In this document: positions 62,744 through 64,000 of the stretch, piece by piece
Numbering within the stretch: the stretch's first letter is position 1
Layout: each line of letters opens with the position of its first letter
Source of the DNA: JAJDTT01 sp965116695
Lineage (GTDB): Bacteria > Acidobacteriota > UBA6911 > RPQK01 > JAJDTT01
Assembly: GCA_965116695.1 (NCBI GenBank)
Contig: OZ220706.1
Coordinates: 620,001 to 684,000 of the forward strand
Reading direction: 5' to 3'
DNA: 64,000 nt
Made by a program: the position numbers and the translations under genes
Notes under the pieces: model-generated
Database searches by the model: none
What the model was told of the DNA's origin: nothing
Seen by the model: the letters and a program-made list of their open reading frames with translations, nothing else

Positions 62744-63867
62744 TGCCTCGGCGCACTCTCGGCGTCATCGTCAATCCCGTCGCCGGCATGGGCGGCCGGG
62801 TGGGGCTCAAGGGGAGCGACGGGGTCGAGATCCTGCGCCGCGCCCGCGAGTTGGGGGCCCGGCCCGAGGCCCCGGGACGGATGGCCCAGGCGCTCGACGC
62901 CGTCGCCGAATTCAAGGACCACGCCCGCGTTCTCACCTACCCCGGCCAGATGGGCGAGGAGTCCTGCGCCCTGGCGGGTCTCCCGGCCGCCGTCATCGGA
63001 CGCACCGGAGGCGAACAGACGACTCCCGAAGACACTCGGCGGGCGGCCCGCGAGATGGCGGCTGCCGGCGCCGACCTGATTCTCTTCGCCGGCGGGGATG
63101 GAACCGCCCGCGACCTCTACCACGCCGTCGGTGAGAAGGTGCCGGTCCTGGGGGTACCCGCGGGCGTCAAGATTCACTCGGCGGTCTACGCCGTGACTCC
63201 CCGGAGCGCCGGCGAGCTGGTGGTCCTCTGGCTGCAGCGCCGTCTGCTGCGAATGCGCTCCTCCGAAGTCATGGACATCGACGAGGAGGCCTTCCGGGCG
63301 GGCGTGGTCCGGGCCAAGCTCTACGGATACCTTCGGGTCCCGGAAGAGAACCGGTTCGTGCAGAACGTGAAGGCGGGAGGGGTCGTCCACGAGGCGGAAG
63401 CCCTCCAGGGAATCTGCGCGGAGGTTCTGCGAGCCATGGAAGACCCGGACTGTATCTTCGCCGTGGGACCGGGGACCACCACGCGGGGCATTCTCCAGGC
63501 CTTGGAGCTCGAGAACACGCTGCTGGGCGTGGACGTGGTGCGGAACAGGAAGCTGCTGGCCAACGACGTCACCGCGCACCAACTCCGGGAACTGGTCGAC
63601 GGGCACAGGGCAAAGGTCGTGGTGACGGCCATCGGTGGCCAGGGGCATATCCTGGGCCGGGGCAATCAGCAGATCAGTCCGGAGGTCATCCGCCAGGTGG
63701 GCCGGGAGAATCTGCTGATCATCGCCACCAAGGAGAAGCTCGTATCCCTAGGGGGGCGACCGTTGCTGGTGGATACGGGCGACGCGGCCCTGGACCAGGA
63801 AATCTCCGGCTACACGCGGATCATCACCGGGTACGGGGACTACGTCATCTACAAGGTGGGTTACTGA
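62743..63867 (+). CDS. ATP-NAD kinase-like protein (COG3199 family)
   Basis: 374 residues; its ATG shares one base with the GcvPB-like stop, so it is translationally coupled. The start RTLGVIVNPVAGMGGRVGLKGSDG and the diacylglycerol/NAD-kinase loop LILFAGGDGTARDLYHAVG with GVPAGVKIHSAVYAVTP are COG3199 signatures; GGQGHILGRGNQQISP is the other conserved block. Biochemical activity in the family is poorly known; phosphorylation of a nucleotide or other small alcohol is likely. Coupling to a GcvP-like pair suggests a shared pathway. Confidence 0.85.
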   Translation: MPRRTLGVIVNPVAGMGGRVGLKGSDGVEILRRARELGARPEAPGRMAQALDAVAEFKDHARVLTYPGQMGEESCALAGLPAAVIGRTGGEQTTPEDTRRAAREMAAAGADLILFAGGDGTARDLYHAVGEKVPVLGVPAGVKIHSAVYAVTPRSAGELVVLWLQRRLLRMRSSEVMDIDEEAFRAGVVRAKLYGYLRVPEENRFVQNVKAGGVVHEAEALQGICAEVLRAMEDPDCIFAVGPGTTTRGILQALELENTLLGVDVVRNRKLLANDVTAHQLRELVDGHRAKVVVTAIGGQGHILGRGNQQISPEVIRQVGRENLLIIATKEKLVSLGGRPLLVDTGDAALDQEISGYTRIITGYGDYVIYKVGY

Positions 63868-63924
63868 CAGATATGGAATGTCCGCAAGAGTCGTGCCGAC
63901 GGATGAACAAAGATGGCTGTCCCG

Positions 63925-64000
63925 CTAACCCGCAGCGGCCCGCCGGACGATGGCTTCCCGCAAACCCTTCAGGAGTCCTTCCAGGCCCGAAATGCGTTCC
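63925..64000 (-). CDS. C-terminal end of a gene running off the right edge
   Basis: The minus-strand frame with TAG at 63927-63925 is open to the window edge and reads RISGLEGLLKGLREAIVRRA and a short tail. The composition (amphipathic helix) looks coding. Twenty-four residues are too few to name a family. It is convergent with the kinase-like gene, 57 bases apart. Confidence 0.4.
   Translation of the reverse strand, partial: ERISGLEGLLKGLREAIVRRAAAG

Noticed and set aside
1..64000. CRISPR arrays, insertion sequences, prophage genes or replication origin
   Set aside because: I saw no regularly spaced repeats, transposase or integrase motifs, phage structural genes or DnaA-box clusters.

Overview
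The window is high-GC bacterial DNA with dense, mostly short-spaced genes, clear Shine-Dalgarno sites, and many exported proteins carrying twin-arginine or lipoprotein signals. A large Oar-like TonB-dependent receptor with a carboxypeptidase-regulatory N-terminal domain, CRTAC1/FG-GAP proteins, TPR proteins, BNR sialidase-like and PQQ-like propellers and PhoX-like proteins together suggest a heterotrophic Acidobacteriota-like organism. This assignment is inference from gene content; there is no rRNA marker.

Bases 1-15926 hold scavenging enzymes: a sialidase-like protein (cut at the left edge), a cupin, a tRNA-Arg whose T-arm is truncated, two paralogous propeller proteins (GH32-like 'FIDDHVVE' type), an NRAMP-like transporter, a stand-alone IolD, an SGNH hydrolase, an amidohydrolase, a GHL10-like glycosidase, a TPR lipoprotein and a TlpA-type thioredoxin. 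Bases 15927-16529 are a gene graveyard with a fragment resembling the primase start of TOTE conflict systems. Bases 16530-21586 are a plus-strand run: PhoX-like protein, two glycosyltransferases, MFS exporter. Bases 21594-28330 hold a lipoprotein methyltransferase, an SDR, an alpha/beta-hydrolase, a VapBC module with a readable operator, and a translationally coupled TPR/CRTAC1 pair. HyuA/HyuB (hydantoinase/5-oxoprolinase family) follow at 28646-32508.

Bases 32525-54743 are a minus-strand block. Its core (47601 to 38637) is three tandem CocE-type hydrolases, a DAO-family FAD oxidoreductase, a 60-residue membrane protein and a sodium:solute symporter. It is preceded by an FGE-like protein, the TonB receptor, a beta-lactamase-fold protein and an alpha-carbonic anhydrase, and followed by a sialidase-like protein, a gamma-glutamyltranspeptidase, an aminotransferase and a beta-helix protein. 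The simplest reading is outer-membrane capture, hydrolysis, sodium-coupled uptake and oxidation of peptide- or amide-like substrates; gamma-glutamyltranspeptidase next to an oxoprolinase-family pair hints at gamma-glutamyl turnover.

The right end (54783-63867) has a frameshifted FAD oxidoreductase, a hexapeptide acyltransferase, a recent tandem pair of PQQ-like propellers, a REP-like hairpin pair, and a divergent GcvPA/GcvPB-like pair translationally coupled to a COG3199 ATP-NAD kinase-like protein. The points I find most worth following are this divergent GcvP-like triad, the damaged tRNA-Arg beside a duplicated gene end, the TOTE relic and the micro-protein/symporter/oxidase operon.
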